Positions 1 through 12,259 of a stretch of 64,000 bases of DNA are shown here, piece after piece. This DNA comes from Pyrrhosoma nymphula (Eukaryota > Arthropoda > Insecta > Odonata > Coenagrionidae): the NCBI GenBank assembly GCA_963573305.1, contig OY754329.1, positions 82,394,576 through 82,458,575 of the forward strand. The letters run 5' to 3'. Numbering within the stretch: the first letter of the stretch is position 1; every line of letters begins with the position of its first letter. Position numbers and translations under genes: made by a program. Below the pieces are notes generated by a model. It did no database searches. It was not told the DNA's origin and saw only the letters and a list, made by a program, of their open reading frames with translations.

Positions 1-929
1 GCTGAAAGATATTTAGATAATAATTTCAACGGTAAAATTAATGTACAATCACATGCTTTAATGATGACAGAACCCTTCGAGGTTAGCGAGGGAGTCGATA
101 TGAGTACAGAGTTAAATGGAAGCTTAAATTTGGGAGAAAAAATAAAAACAGGAAAGATATGTTACCCATTTGATTCTTTAGATGGATGATAAACATACTA
201 TGAAATGAGTGAAAGACGTACGAATTAAGCACGATGGGGAGGGAATAATTTACTTTAGGACCTTAGGAGGAAGTAACGTCATACCATTAAGTAAGCAATT
301 GCAGGCGATGAAACACAGAAGGCCAATTTGACAGATAAAATGCAAGGTTATTGAATAAAAGTTAGTTAGGAGAATGTTTAACTGAGTAGAGAAATCATAA
401 GTGAAGAGAGACCTTCGAAAAGGTTAAAAGGTTGTAACAAGCTCAGCGACGGTCCATCAAACACTACCCACATTGGTGTAGAAAGAAAACGGACAAAACG
501 GCACTTTTAACCGAAATATTGGGGTCATCAACTACTTGAAAAAAATCTACCTTTTTTTATGTCTACTGAAGAAATACAAATTGACTCAACTGTTACTTAA
601 CCATAATATAGGAATAGATAAATACCAACCTATGTTCTAAAGAGGTAACGTTTCATAGATACGCTAGAATAATACATTCCAGTGTTAATGTTAAAATAAA
701 GATTAGAACGAGGCTTTGACGTCTTTGAGGATAGCTATTGAATTGGCAGTCGTAGCCAAAGCATAATGTTAAAAAACGTAAAAGGTAATAATACAAAGAT
801 GAAACACTAAACACTCAATGCAAATTACCTAAATTAAAAGATAACAGTCAAGACTCAGTTACAAGACGTAGGATCTAGGTAATTATGGAAGTTACAAATG
901 GAAGAGAGTTTTGCTAATTTCACAGGCTT

Positions 930-1150
930 CCAAGGCTAAAGTATGGAGGAAAACGGAAAATAATTATTAATAATCAATGAGAGATAAATGGAAAATTTAT
1001 TTGGGTTGGCTAAGTACGCAATCCGCAACGGGAGAGCGGCAATAGGTCGTTGACTGACGATGTACCTTCTAGAAAGTGAAAGAAGGGAAATAAAAAAATG
1101 AATGGGAAGAGCTAGCAAGTATAGTACTACAATATTTGAATGTTTATATA
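930..1150 (-). pseudogene. Possible decayed terminal-exon relic behind GR A
   Basis: About 200 bp downstream of the GR A donor, a reading containing CGLRT, a stop, then LIIIFRF resembles the GR tail (CGLFT.D then LVILIQF). It shares its stop with the equivalent sequence behind GR B (16400-16600). The match is short and needs frame changes, so it could be chance in hydrophobic AT-rich DNA. Confidence 0.2.
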
Positions 1151-1348
1151 ATTTAGGAAAAGTGCAAATCAGGGATAAATGTCAAGTATAAATGCTGGAT
1201 GACGTCTACGTAAAAATATGCAGTTTCAGAGCCCATGAAAATCCACATTCATGGAAAGAAATTTAATTTACTCATTTTTCAATGGAAATCATTCAATATA
1301 AAGTCAAAAGACTGATACCGGTCGCAGGTATACATCTATTACACTTAC

Positions 1349-2362
1349 CTCGTTACGGCAATTCTCGCTCGCCCGTAGGAGCCAAACATAAATTGATAAA
1401 GTGAAGAATATCCAAGCAAAACTCCACATCAGATCAGTCACAGATGAATTATTGTACCATCCATCAAAGAAAACCAGGAGAGTGGCGGCAACTATGATGA
1501 GAAGACCAAGAAGGAGGGTATGAAACCCATACGTTGAGTTCAACACGCGGAAAGCATGATATAGGTTAATTTGAAGCTTGGATATTTTCCTAAGCGTTTC
1601 TATGGGATTCGCACTTGTAGATTCATCCTCCTCTGAAGCATGTGCTTTACCTTTTCTCCTTATAGTTTCTCTTCCAAGCATGAAAGAAACTAAAAGTAAT
1701 ACTTCATGATTAATGAATCGATGAAGATGCTTCATCAAAATGAAAAAGTTACTCAATTGTAGCACAAACACAACGCAATAAATGTTCCAAAGAATTACCA
1801 TCAAATTTTTCACTAATTTAACATATTCAAGCCTCTTAATTAAATGTTCGTTTACACAATCCGCCACGAAGCTAACGCTACACGTTAAAACAAATGCTAC
1901 CTCTAAGCAAACTGAACACTTAATTCCATTCAGACCGAGAATTGTTATTTTATTTCGAAGCTTCAGAAAGTATTCGGCGAACTCTTGAAAGATTTCATCG
2001 ATTTGCTGACGATTCTTGAGTGCAAACACAGCTCCTAAAAGTCCACAAGTAAAATTAAGCACTATCCAGCCATATATTACTGCCTTAAAATAGATGGTGG
2101 TTTCATCAAAGTCACTCTCCACAACGCACATAATTAAAAAGCAAGTGATGGTAATAAAAGTCGAAAGGGGCAGGACAGCTAAGCCTAAACACGCATATTT
2201 TTTTCTCGTGTTGTACTGTGCTTTTTCACCGTAGTATTGCTTGAAAGGAGGAACACCAAACAGCATACAAAGTTTCAGTAATGGAGCCATGACGACGAAT
2301 ATATCTTCGCATGAACTGGATCCTTGAGAATTCCTATCCATCGTTTGATGTGGAAAGTTCAC
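1349..2362 (-). CDS. Gustatory receptor A, first exon (open)
   Basis: Seven-transmembrane chemoreceptor (insect GR family, a ligand-gated cation channel of taste neurons), first exon of 338 codons. The N-terminus has the GR signature MAPLLKLC (res. 25-32) followed by GVPPF. Hydrophobic segments lie near residues 56-81, 94-115, 149-170, 185-207, 280-299 and 309-330. The TM4-TM5 loop ends in the conserved stretch LYHAFRVLNSTYG (267-279). The exon closes at CRNE before GTAAGT, phase 0, as in all paralogs here; reading on to 1304 is intron. Met8 (2341) gives the same N-terminal length as the paralogs and may be the true start. TM7 and the QF tail are missing and must come from another exon. Nearest relative is B at 16817. 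Family assignment is firm; ligand unknown. Confidence 0.88.
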
Positions 2363-4785
2363 CTGAATATTCTACAGTAACCTGAATAGATCCAATCATA
2401 AGGGCAAGATTGGTATAAATCCCTTCCATGATTATGGTTTTTAGTTTCTCTTCTTGTTTATCACCTCCACACGTTTTCCATCCACTCACAGAAATATTTG
2501 CAGGAAATTTGCGCGATGGCGCAAACATCTTATCAAGTAGAATGTGAAAGTTGATAAATCCACCTATAAATGCGTTAAAGTTGAGACGAAGTATTGGTTG
2601 TAGAAACAAGGTGAATGATCATAGATGATTGATCAAAATCATTAATTTCCGTTATTTTGCACTCGGGTGTTTGAGCGAGACATGAATGTTGCCCAACAAG
2701 TAAAATGATTAAGTCATAAGCAGTGTACACTACTACAAAGAAGTAAGATAAATCCTATACGGCCACGGGCCATCGCAAACCGCCATCCAGTGGAGGAGGT
2801 GAGTAAAATGATTATGAAAATATTTTATTTTTTATACTCCTTCAGTAATTACATTCAATTCGTAGGCGAGGATTAAAGAAACAAAGACAAAATGTTCCAA
2901 GTATATGAAGGTTGGCACAACATTCAAACATCTATTAAACAACAAAAAACCTTCGTCAAATGATAATTATATGTGATAACCTATATTTGAGGAGGAATCG
3001 CCAAAGCTGTGAGCACTTCGATCAATTATGTTGTTAATATCCAGCTAAAGATTCAAAAGAATTGTTTCGAGCCAAGCGAATAAGAATCATGGGGGCACTT
3101 GTGTCCGCTTGTGTTGAGGATGAGGTTTGTATAGCGGGATCTCTCCCGCCCGTCTGCGAGAAAAAGGCCGTGCGTCATCACTCGACAATGCGAGATACCG
3201 CCCGAAAACTCAAAGACACGTGATGAGTTTTTGACAGGGTTCAGACAACTGGTTATATTGGACGGTGTAACACACGCTAATGTTTGATAAATCCAATCCA
3301 ATGATCTGATTTTATTCGAATGATATACTTAAAAAATTACTGGACAGAAATTTAAACCTTCTGGAGCCTATATAATTAAATTATCGTAAAATATAATATT
3401 CCAATCAAACAAGTGACCACACAGGGTTGCTTCCAAACATATTTCAGAACACTACAAACCGTGGTCTCTTAATGCTAAAACAACGGTCTCTCAAGTTGGA
3501 AAAGAGGGCAAGGTTCATAACTTGACGCATACCTACGTCAAGTTTCCCGAGCAACATAATATTTGTTTAACCCGTTGAAAAATAATGTGTCCACTCCAAA
3601 ACTATAGAAATATTCACCATTTACTTAAATAAGGGTTTTTATGGATAACCATATTTTTATCCTCCAAATTTATAATATTTTATTAAATTAAGAGTAGATT
3701 ATAATGTCAATTACGTATTTACCGGTGAAATGAGGATAAAAGGGACGTATCATCGTAGCCATGATTAAAATTTCGTAAACATGGTGCGGTGTGATGCCAA
3801 AAAGCCTTAGAATTTGGGCTAGTGTTAATAATTACAACCATTAAGAAGTATTATAAAATGAATAGGTCACAAACATTTTCAAGCATTAAGCTACATGTAA
3901 CAGTTCATTTCTAATTTAGAATCTATCACAAAAATGTAATAAAAATATAGTCGCAATTCCCCCATAGCACTTACACTGGAACTACAATAATATGGTGAGT
4001 AATCTTTTTCATAGGAGGTTGAAGGAATAACAGCAGTATCCCATCGCAAAAGAACTATAAAGGTTATGTTCAGCAAATGTCATAAAAAGAGTTTCGAGGA
4101 GTTTAAAAGATTATGTCCTACTGGGGAAAAGAAGTGTGGAGCGACCTAAGTTTACATTTAGAAACAGAGCAGTCAGAAATACCTAATCCTGGCATGACAG
4201 TTGCAGGTGACAAAAGTTTTTGAACTGCTAGTTTTGTCATCATATTTCTAAATCACACGTTTCGGGGAATAGTAGTGCTCTCTTCTATGCGATAGGCAAA
4301 GAAGGATAGACATGATAAAAACTTTCATTTTCATCCTTGGAATGTGCCCAAAATATATTTCATAAATCTGAATATGTGCCCTAATGAAGCTCTGGAAGAG
4401 AGATTGACGGAAAAATAATTCCAATAAAAAGCACGTGAGGGTAAACAATGTTCTAGATTTTTGAAGGAATTCTCTCAGCTTCTAAATTTATGATAAACAG
4501 AAACTCTTTGAACTACTATCTTTTACAATTGTAACAAAATAAATGGATTCCTATCACTAGTTTCAAAGTTCACTTAACTGTTAAATATTAAAAATAAGTA
4601 ACATTGAAGTAACAGTATTAACAGCAGGGAGCAGAAATTATGCCGATTCACTGATTGCTATGTATTTCATCATTTTCAATGATAAAAGATACAAGCTGCA
4701 GCAGAACATATTATAATTCAAAAACAAATCAAGTTATGAGGACGCAAACAGTTTGACGTTTAAAAATGCTGACATGGAGGTATAT
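2363..4785. other. 5' flank of GR A, no gene seen
   Basis: Non-coding DNA matching 17831-20450. A more GC-rich stretch at 3053-3301 is conserved in both copies, with a minus-strand reading around FSGGISHCRVMTHGLFL, but the copies differ by frame-breaking changes. No promoter is assignable with confidence. Confidence 0.5.
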
Positions 4786-4888
4786 AGGCAGGTCTAATGA
4801 AGATATCTGACGCATCTTTTCAATTGGTACTTACGACGTCGAATTAGCAATCGTTTACACTAGTCCAAGCAATTTCTACCAGGAGAAA

Positions 4889-5010
4889 GTGGACAACGGC
4901 ATGCTACAATGGAAGCACTGGGATCCGACCAGTCATCGAAGTTAAGCATCGTTGTTCTCGGAGTGGTGACCCTTCGATTCGTCCGAGTGCTGTTGTTTCT
5001 ATCCGCAAGT
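4889..5010 (+). repeat. 5S rRNA-derived sequence (5S-SINE-like)
   Basis: The run ATCGAAGTTAAGCATCGTTG, preceded by GGATCCGACCAGTC and followed by TCTCGG and GTGACC, follows the internal promoter region of animal 5S rRNA (GATC.CCGAAGTTAAGC..CG..GGGCTCGG...GGGTGACC). It lacks a full-length 5S fold and the 3' third, so it is not a functional rRNA gene. The first ~20 bases recur at 26365-26383 in the duplicated block, where a retrotransposon tail interrupts them. Confidence 0.6.
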
Positions 5011-5612
5011 GGAACACAGCATGTGTGAAATGACCATAACCGTCGGTTCAACGTATACTAAAATGCTACAACCTCTACTGGTGGAAGTCAAAATTTTGAC
5101 ATGACAGTGAGTTCAAGTTAGGGGTGAAACTTAATCACGCTCGAATTGAAAACCCGGATTTTTATTTAAAAATATTTGCATGAGGCCGAGGATAATAAGT
5201 AGTTTCAAAATTAAAGCTTAGGAATTAGATCAATGGTAGTAGAGTTCACTTTGTGGAAGTTCATCCTAATAAAAATTAGTATTTTTCTTAGTATTTTAGA
5301 TTATTTATATTTTATATTTATTTAGCTTTTAAAAATAACTTAGTATTTTTCACACTGTTTTAATGTTCACTCAACCGGTTTCATCGTACTGATCACTTCA
5401 TTTTAAAGAGCTGAGTACTATGTATATATACTGAGCTGATTAGCTGCTATGTGTATATATATATATATACGAGTTCGTGGAAAATCACACACGCGATAAT
5501 TTAAATAAAAATAAGAAAGGCAGCTCGGCTGTCGAAATATCAGAACGTATAGTGTGTGAGTGTTCTTCTTTTTTGTGTTTCTATATTTATTTCCGCCCCA
5601 CCTGTGGCAAAG

Positions 5613-5615
<3 letters not shown>

Positions 5616-5680
<65 letters not shown>
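5616..5680. repeat. (TA)n microsatellite
   Basis: About 32 uninterrupted TA units. The long YIYIYI readings across it are artefacts of the repeat. Confidence 0.95.
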
Positions 5681-5681
<1 letters not shown>

Positions 5682-5889
5682 TCCGCACTTACCCCCCCCT
5701 CCTTCCTCTCTGCCCTTTCCTACACAAGGGAACAGATTAGATTCTTCTTTCTTCTACCGCCGATGATGACGACTTGACCGTAAAACGTCCCAGTTTTCTT
5801 TTGTAAGTGTTCTTTTTGCGTGTTTCTGTGTTTGTTTAGATTATCACTGTTTTATTAAAGCATGTGCATCGTCGCCGAGAGCGATTTTC

Positions 5890-6424
5890 TACCAACACAT
5901 TATATATATAGTTGAGTAGGGTAGGTGGGGTAGCATGACGAAAGAATGGAAGTGTGGTGGGGGGGTTTGGGGACTAACGTAAAAGGAATGAGCAAGGTCT
6001 TCATAAAAAGAGTTGTTTCAGGCTTTATATCGTGGAATAAAGTAATAAAATAACATTGGCCTTTTCCACATTATAGACATTTATTTGACCAGTTTCGATG
6101 CACATGATGCAGTGCATTGAAACCGGTCGAATTACCGTCTATATTCTGGAAAATTGCCAATATTATTTTATTATATTGTCATGGTCTTCTAAATAGGTTC
6201 TAGTGGGGGGGGGCCCGAACAGTAAGAAACGGTGACAGCGTCATAGGCCCCACCTCATTCACCAGGTTGTCACCATACAATTTATGAAATTCCCCAATTT
6301 CAAAAGTTTTAATAAAATCCAGTTTGGCACCTTTGTCAACTACATGTAAAACATCAAAATTATAATCATATGGTTGGTCACAATTTTATAAATGCTTTGC
6401 AAACATGGATTTTTTGACACAGTT
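5890..6424 (-). pseudogene. Penelope-like element fragment (3' end)
   Basis: A minus-strand reading CDQPYDYNFDVLHVVDKGAK followed by LVNEVGPM matches the C-terminal tail of Penelope-like reverse transcriptases, after the GIY-YIG nuclease. An in-frame stop sits in HL(stop)NCDQ. It is a diverged copy of 27480-28030 and was carried along in the segmental duplication. A short hairpin at 6062-6153 with GAAACCGG lies at its 3' end, as in the other copy. Confidence 0.6.
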
Positions 6425-7719
6425 TATTAGTTAGCTCATTCACTAATTTCGTTGCGTTCCAATATTTTAAACGCAAATATATGCAATTTTTCTGTTCAGC
6501 TATTGTAGAATATGCTACAATTCAGAAACAAATTACGATAATGAGGACTTAAACTTTGAAATATACTGGTGAAGACTACATACTGGTTAGTTAATTTTCT
6601 CAAAAACTATCAGTATGATAGGGCGCATTGTAAACCTAATGAGTATACTCTGAAGTAATACAGAAAAATACGGCGTTATTCCATCGCGTGGAACTGTCGC
6701 GCTGAAAATCAGTTCAACGAACCCACTCAGCACCCAATACTAAAAGAATCTTTGTTTTAGTTAATTAAGTAGTGAAAGTAAATAAGCCACAAGATAGTTC
6801 CCAGCCTTGCCCGCAGAGTATAATAATTGTGTCGTATCAATTGGGGGAAAGAAATATAGGACTACAACGAGCACAATGCACATCTGTTTTCACCCACTAC
6901 TCTAACGATTATTTACGGCTAACAATAAATTTAAAATATTAACACATGGTGACGATACATCATCACAACCTGATAAAAAGGAAATGAAGAACAGACTGTC
7001 AACAATAGGTTCCATATATATATTTTTTCTTATAACACCATTATTAAAATGCACAAAGATGTTGAAAAAAAACACAGGTCTCTTTACATTAACGTCCTCA
7101 TTTTTTTACCATCCGCGTACTAACCTTTTAAATAAATTTACACGCAAATGCATCCATCAATGAGGCAGTTCATATGGCGATATATAAATAAGGATCACCA
7201 AGAAATAGAAGAGAAAAAAAACCTTTTGACAGGATAAGCCTACGTGGGCGAAAACATATTCCATACAAAAACTTTAAATGCCTGAAAAAGATACGCGTAA
7301 GGTCATTTCATAAATAAAATATATTATGAAATGTATATTCTACGCGAGTATATTGATCGATGCTACAATAGAAATCGGTAGCTGAATACTGTGGCATTTT
7401 GATCGACATTTAAAAGGGACCACCGATATTCCTATATACATTCGTCTTACGACACTGAAGAGGGTTGAATTGAATTGAAATTGAATGTCGGAAATTTATT
7501 CAATTCAAACAAACATGAAGCACAGAAATAAACGCAAACACGATGACTGGGCGAAGTCGAATCGGATAGATACGTGATCAAAGAGTAAATTTCCGGAGTG
7601 AATCGGCAATCAAGAAGTCATAATGGTGGTTGACAGCTTACGAATAAAGACCCATTGAAAACGCTTTCCCCTTGAGTAGCGACAATATCCTTCGGCATAA
7701 ATTACGCAGCTAGACCGAT

Positions 7720-8000
7720 CTAACAACGAAAGAAAAAGTTTGATGGAAGATCTTTGACACTGGCATTGATATAAGGGTCCATTCTCCTTATAAAGTTAAA
7801 ATATAATGTCTTTGAATCCCATGTAGGTATATGGACAGAAGTGTCAATGCTAAGACATGTACACTGAGCCTTACGGCAGCTTATGTAAAATGATGTCGCC
7901 ACATATGATCCAAAAGCATGTTTAATAAATCCCCGCAATTCAAAAAACTTTAAGAAACAGAAAATCATTCACTCTCCGTAAGGCATCATTAATTATTCAC
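7720..8000 (-). pseudogene. Decayed GR terminal-exon relic behind C
   Basis: A minus-strand reading ELRGFIKHAFGSY, then CLSIDTSVHIPTW, then TLYFNFI fits the GR last exon in order and spacing (L..F, F.IDTS, then TYLVIL-type TM7 end). Two stops lie before the conserved core (SE(stop)LM and GE(stop)M). It lies ~0.24 kb past the C donor. The equivalent behind F is 30226-30429. Assignment is by pattern only. Confidence 0.4.
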
Positions 8001-8235
8001 TCTTTTCTCCCTTTCGCAAGCACTCGAGATTATTAACTTTAATATTTTGATAGGAATATGTGACAAAGAATAAGTGAGTTAATGGTAACTGCACCTACTA
8101 GATTCAGAGAAACACGCACTTTTAACCATATAATATCATTGGGAAGAGCAAAAATATTGCGAAATTTTTACACTTTGAGTCTAAAGAGATATTAATAAAA
8201 AAATGATTGATATTACTTTTGTTATTACATCTGAC

Positions 8236-9216
8236 CTCTTTGTAGTAACTATCACCTTCAATAAGTAGCCAAGTCAAAATTGCGACATTGTATAATACCC
8301 AAGAGAAGGCGACAACTGCATCAGTAATGGTTGCAATATTTATCCAATTGAAAAACGTTATGAAAATTGCGTCGATAAAGGTTCTCACGCAAAGTAAGAG
8401 AGCTTGACATCCATATGTACTTTGCACCGCCCGGAAAAGGACATAGAAATCTTTATACATTTTGGACCAATACGTGACTAATTCGAACTGTTTCCCGTAT
8501 GGGTTGGGACGAATACCAGAATAATTATTCGTCCCCTGTTTGGAAGTGCTCTGATAAGTTTGATTGCCTAAAACTATTATATAATCATTTAAGTATCGAT
8601 AATTGTGCTTCATCAGAACGAACAAGTTCCCTAATTACAGAGGGAAAACGGCGTTGTAAACGTTCCAAGTTATGTTAAACACGGAATTCATCGCTTTAAC
8701 AATATTCACGTCTGAAATTATGTGCTTATAAAAAGAGTTTATGGAATAGCAAATGTTGCTCATGATTACGAAAGCCATTTGATAGTGAACTTTTCCTTTG
8801 ACTTCCTTAAGAACACGAGACGATGTCCGATGTCCTAACCTCCTTACGCATTCCGTTATATTTTGAAATACGATTTCAATCCTTGGCTGCTTGCTAAGTG
8901 CAAATGCTAGACCCATGATTCCAATGCCATGGTGGCACATTATCCAGGATAACAATATCCTTTGACGTAAGATTTCAGCCGATTCACCCATCCTCAGCCG
9001 TAAGCTAATCCTAATTAGGAACGCAATGACTGACAACAGTGTTAAAATTGTGAGCACAGCATGGCCCAACTGGACTCTTTTTCTATCTAAAGTACGATGC
9101 ACATTTCGGATGGCACTTTGTATATAAGGAGGGACACACAATATCCTACATATTTTTAACAACGTTGCCATGGCAGCAAAGACATCCGACGCAACACGGC
9201 TACCTCGTGAAACCAT
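8236..9216 (-). pseudogene. Gustatory receptor C, first exon, one nonsense codon
   Basis: Full-length GR first exon (327 codons) with LLKICRILCVPPY near the start and the loop motif FRAVQSTYG. The frame is open apart from one stop at 8635-8637, where F has CAA in FPLQLGNLFVLM and C has TAA. The donor is also weak: GTCAGA instead of GTAAGA after KE. The remaining 160 codons after the stop show no further lesion, so loss looks recent, or readthrough is possible. Closest paralog is F at 30634-31611, its partner in the segmental duplication. Confidence 0.85.
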
Positions 9217-9545
9217 AGGAGAAAATTCTTGAAATATCGAATACTCTCCTTAGATCAAACAGACACTGGGGATTATTAGGAAAAGTTAGATAAGAATACA
9301 AACAGAAGAGTGAGACTGCGACTCAGGACTCGCTCTTATGCTTGTCACCTTTCAAAGTTCAATTTATGCGTCTAAAGCTTTTAACCGATTCCCAGGGTAT
9401 ATAGCGATGGGATATAAAGACAGCATCAGAGACCACTCCTTAACATAACTGACGACACTTGGACTTGAGTGAACAAGACTAATATAGATAATACAAATGT
9501 TCTTGACGGCAGAGGGTTTAAATTATATTTTTCTCGTAAGGTAAA

Positions 9546-9900
9546 CTAAATATTTTATTCGTGTATAAATTCTGAAAAAAGCGACAGTGGATTGATTCGG
9601 CTACATAGACGTCTCGTAAACCGAACGGGCATTTTTCTTAGCACTTTAAGGATAAAAAAAGTACACTTTCTAAGTAAAATTGAACCCAACGTGCTAATTC
9701 GGTGAAGGCCACATGGTGACTGTCCGATAAATAATAACTAATTCACACTAGAAATTAAATATTTATGAGATGCATATAATGATGCTTTCTTTCATTATAA
9801 CATTTATAGGAAAAAGTAAGAGGAAATTTTAATGAAAGCGTTAAAAGGAAAGTTCAATAAATTATCATCATCATCATACTAATATATAAAAATTGAATGG

Positions 9901-9931
<31 letters not shown>

Positions 9932-12259
9932 TGCTCAATCACGCAAACACTACTGAACCGATTGAGCTGAAATTTTGTATGTAGTTAGAAAGTGTACCGG
10001 GATGAAACATAGGCTACATTCAAAATCAGTCAGGGCCCTCAAAGGCCCCCTCTGGAGGTCCCTTGTGGTCCATGCTAAGTATTGATTTTGGTGCAGTGGT
10101 TTTATTTTTTTATTTTAAAAATTACTTTCACTCAAGATAGAGGACTGGAATTTTTTATCGGATAGCTGAATAAATGAAGTTTCTAATTCTTTCAATCGAT
10201 TTTCTTTTACGCTTCGTAATTCTCTGAAAATTATAATTATAACTGAAAAATCTCACATTTTTCTCTGAAATCAACAATAGCATATTTCCTTGACAACCAG
10301 AGATTTGAATTTCAAAGGATATTCACGCATATGGCATTTAAGTTTCCCTGCAGTCCCGTGATAGCACGTAGAAAGAAAATTTGTATAAGAAGGGCCCAGG
10401 GTCCCAAGGGCCCCATGATAGATTGCTTCGGGGGGTAATCGATAAATTCAATGCAATTTACAAATATACTCTTCAATGCCTATTCTCAAAGTAGCTCTCA
10501 TAAGGGAACTGAATACGGGAGAACACTTATGTATAAAACAATACACTTAAAGGAATTAAACGTGGAAGAATATTTACGTGCAGCGAATAATAATGTTAAT
10601 AATGCCTCTGTTGCTACAACAAATACGGCGTCGTTTATAATAGTTTAATACTCAGATGAATTACACGTAGTGGAACCGTCTGCCTCTCATTACGATTGCG
10701 AACTGTTTTTTAGACCAATTCCCACATAAACTTTACGAGTTATTTATATGCACTTAAACTTGTTGAAACGCAGTTTACTTACATTGACTCAATCATCGAG
10801 TTGCCTATTCGAGTCTCTCACTTGCCTCTGTGTTTCCCCTCCTTGGACTTAAAAATATATCCATAAACATGCCTAATAGAATAAAGGGTAACATTTTGAA
10901 AAAATCTTCTAAAGCATGAGAAATGTCTTCTTTGCGAGAAAATGAGTCCTTGCATGAAAAACGACAAAGGTTAGCCTTGGATGCTCAAAGACATGCCTAC
11001 CAGCAATCTCATGATAATCTCCCCGTGGTGTTACTCGGATTACGCTAAGAAACGCACAAATTTCATCCTAACCAAACCTACTGACGGGTAACCAGCTAAA
11101 AATCTGGTTCAAATTCTGAGCCATCTGTTTTGAAACTTCAATCTGTTTTATGATGGCGAAAATTATAATTGCGTCACTACATGCTTCTTACCCATAAGAA
11201 GAACGGATATTCTGCGCAATGGACGTCATAGGTGCATGAAAATTCGCAAGTGCACTAAGACTGATCACCATATATTTTTAATTTTGTAACCAATGATTAT
11301 GATTTAGGAAACAATGAATATAGCCACCCCTTATGCCAAAGGCATAGTCCGGGTATTGAAGGATTCATAGGACAAATAAACATCGCTGCTTTGAAAATGC
11401 TCCTTTTGACGTTGTCAAGCTCTGGATTATACTCTACTCTCCTATCCTGATTAAGATACTCAACGCACATATCAACGGTGAATGGCGGAACTCAATTAAG
11501 TCATTGAATGCAAATATATTTATGTACCCAAGGGAAGTGCTCAAGCTGTTATTCAACCAGAAGACGGCTCAAGAGAACTTGAGGGACGAGGTCACCATCT
11601 ATCAACCTAGGTGCTATTTATTAAGTAGTAATCAGTCTTCGTGGCACATTATTGGGTTTCCCGTGCATTAAAGAGGACAAACAAACACTCAACTCTCCGT
11701 GCACGAAATGGAAAACGAACGAATTACAACGATCACAACAAGCAAGATATTATAGAATTACCTGAGATGATCATGCTAACAGTGTTCTTCAGGTTTTCTT
11801 ATAAAATAAGTTCAATGTTTTTCACATCCGTTGAAGTTCAACGGGTACCTTCAGCTAGTAATTCATAAATTTTAAATTCTGATCCTTAGACAGAGCGAAG
11901 GAAAATATTTTTTTCCGATAAAAAAAAAGAAATAACTTTCCGAATTATCCGCAGCGAGACAATGAAGGCAAAAACTCCCCTTTACGCTGTATTAATGTAA
12001 GGCAGCAGTTTCACTCGGAGCCACTGACTGTGCAGACAAAGAAGATTGTTTCTGTATTTACCGCATGTCTACAATATCTGCAGGCGAGAACGAAGTTCTC
12101 GAAAATGACGTAGTACTGCAAAGGAACCTGAATTAACCTCATTATTCTCTTCAGAAGATGCAGTATTATATTCAATGGAAACATGATGGCTATCCTCCCA
12201 TTAACATACATCGGGGGTAACTAGTCCATAAATCGGATCTCCAAAACTGAACAACTGGG
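9546..12259. other. Spacer without recognisable gene
   Basis: Unique spacer between the duplicated blocks. Apart from the TGTC-tailed repeat at 9869-10440 I see nothing coding. Short readings here (10451-10648, 11641-11868) have no recognisable family. Confidence 0.5.
9899..9931. repeat. (TGTC)n microsatellite at a repeat end
   Basis: Eight TGTC units followed directly by GCTCAATCACGCAAACACTA and CTGAACCGATTGAGCTGAAA. This microsatellite-plus-motif arrangement recurs at ends of interspersed repeats in arthropod genomes. The element class is not identifiable here. Confidence 0.7.

Larger units (their letters stand above)
1..9545. repeat. Left copy of a large segmental duplication
   Basis: Bases 1-4781 align closely and collinearly with 15423-20450, and 4782-9545 with 26251-32325, introns and intergenic DNA included. 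The left copy lacks the 5.8 kb present at 20447-26246 of the right copy and about 0.8 kb of Penelope-like sequence (28030-28815). Genes in this copy: GR A and the broken GR C. Confidence 0.85.

Noticed and set aside
1782..1988. Plus-strand ORFs inside GR exons
   Set aside because: Shadow frames of the minus-strand receptor exons.
2334..2609. Minus-strand ORF upstream of GR A (with counterpart 17827-18135)
   Set aside because: The two copies differ by frame-changing indels and show no GR or other motif; treated as 5' flank.
5477..5777. Overlapping ORFs rich in YIYIYI
   Set aside because: They are (TA)n translated in three frames; no domain.
6062..6153. Hammerhead ribozyme at the Penelope-like 3' hairpin
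   Set aside because: GAAACCGG is present, but the CUGANGA core is not (CATGATG); kept only as a hairpin.
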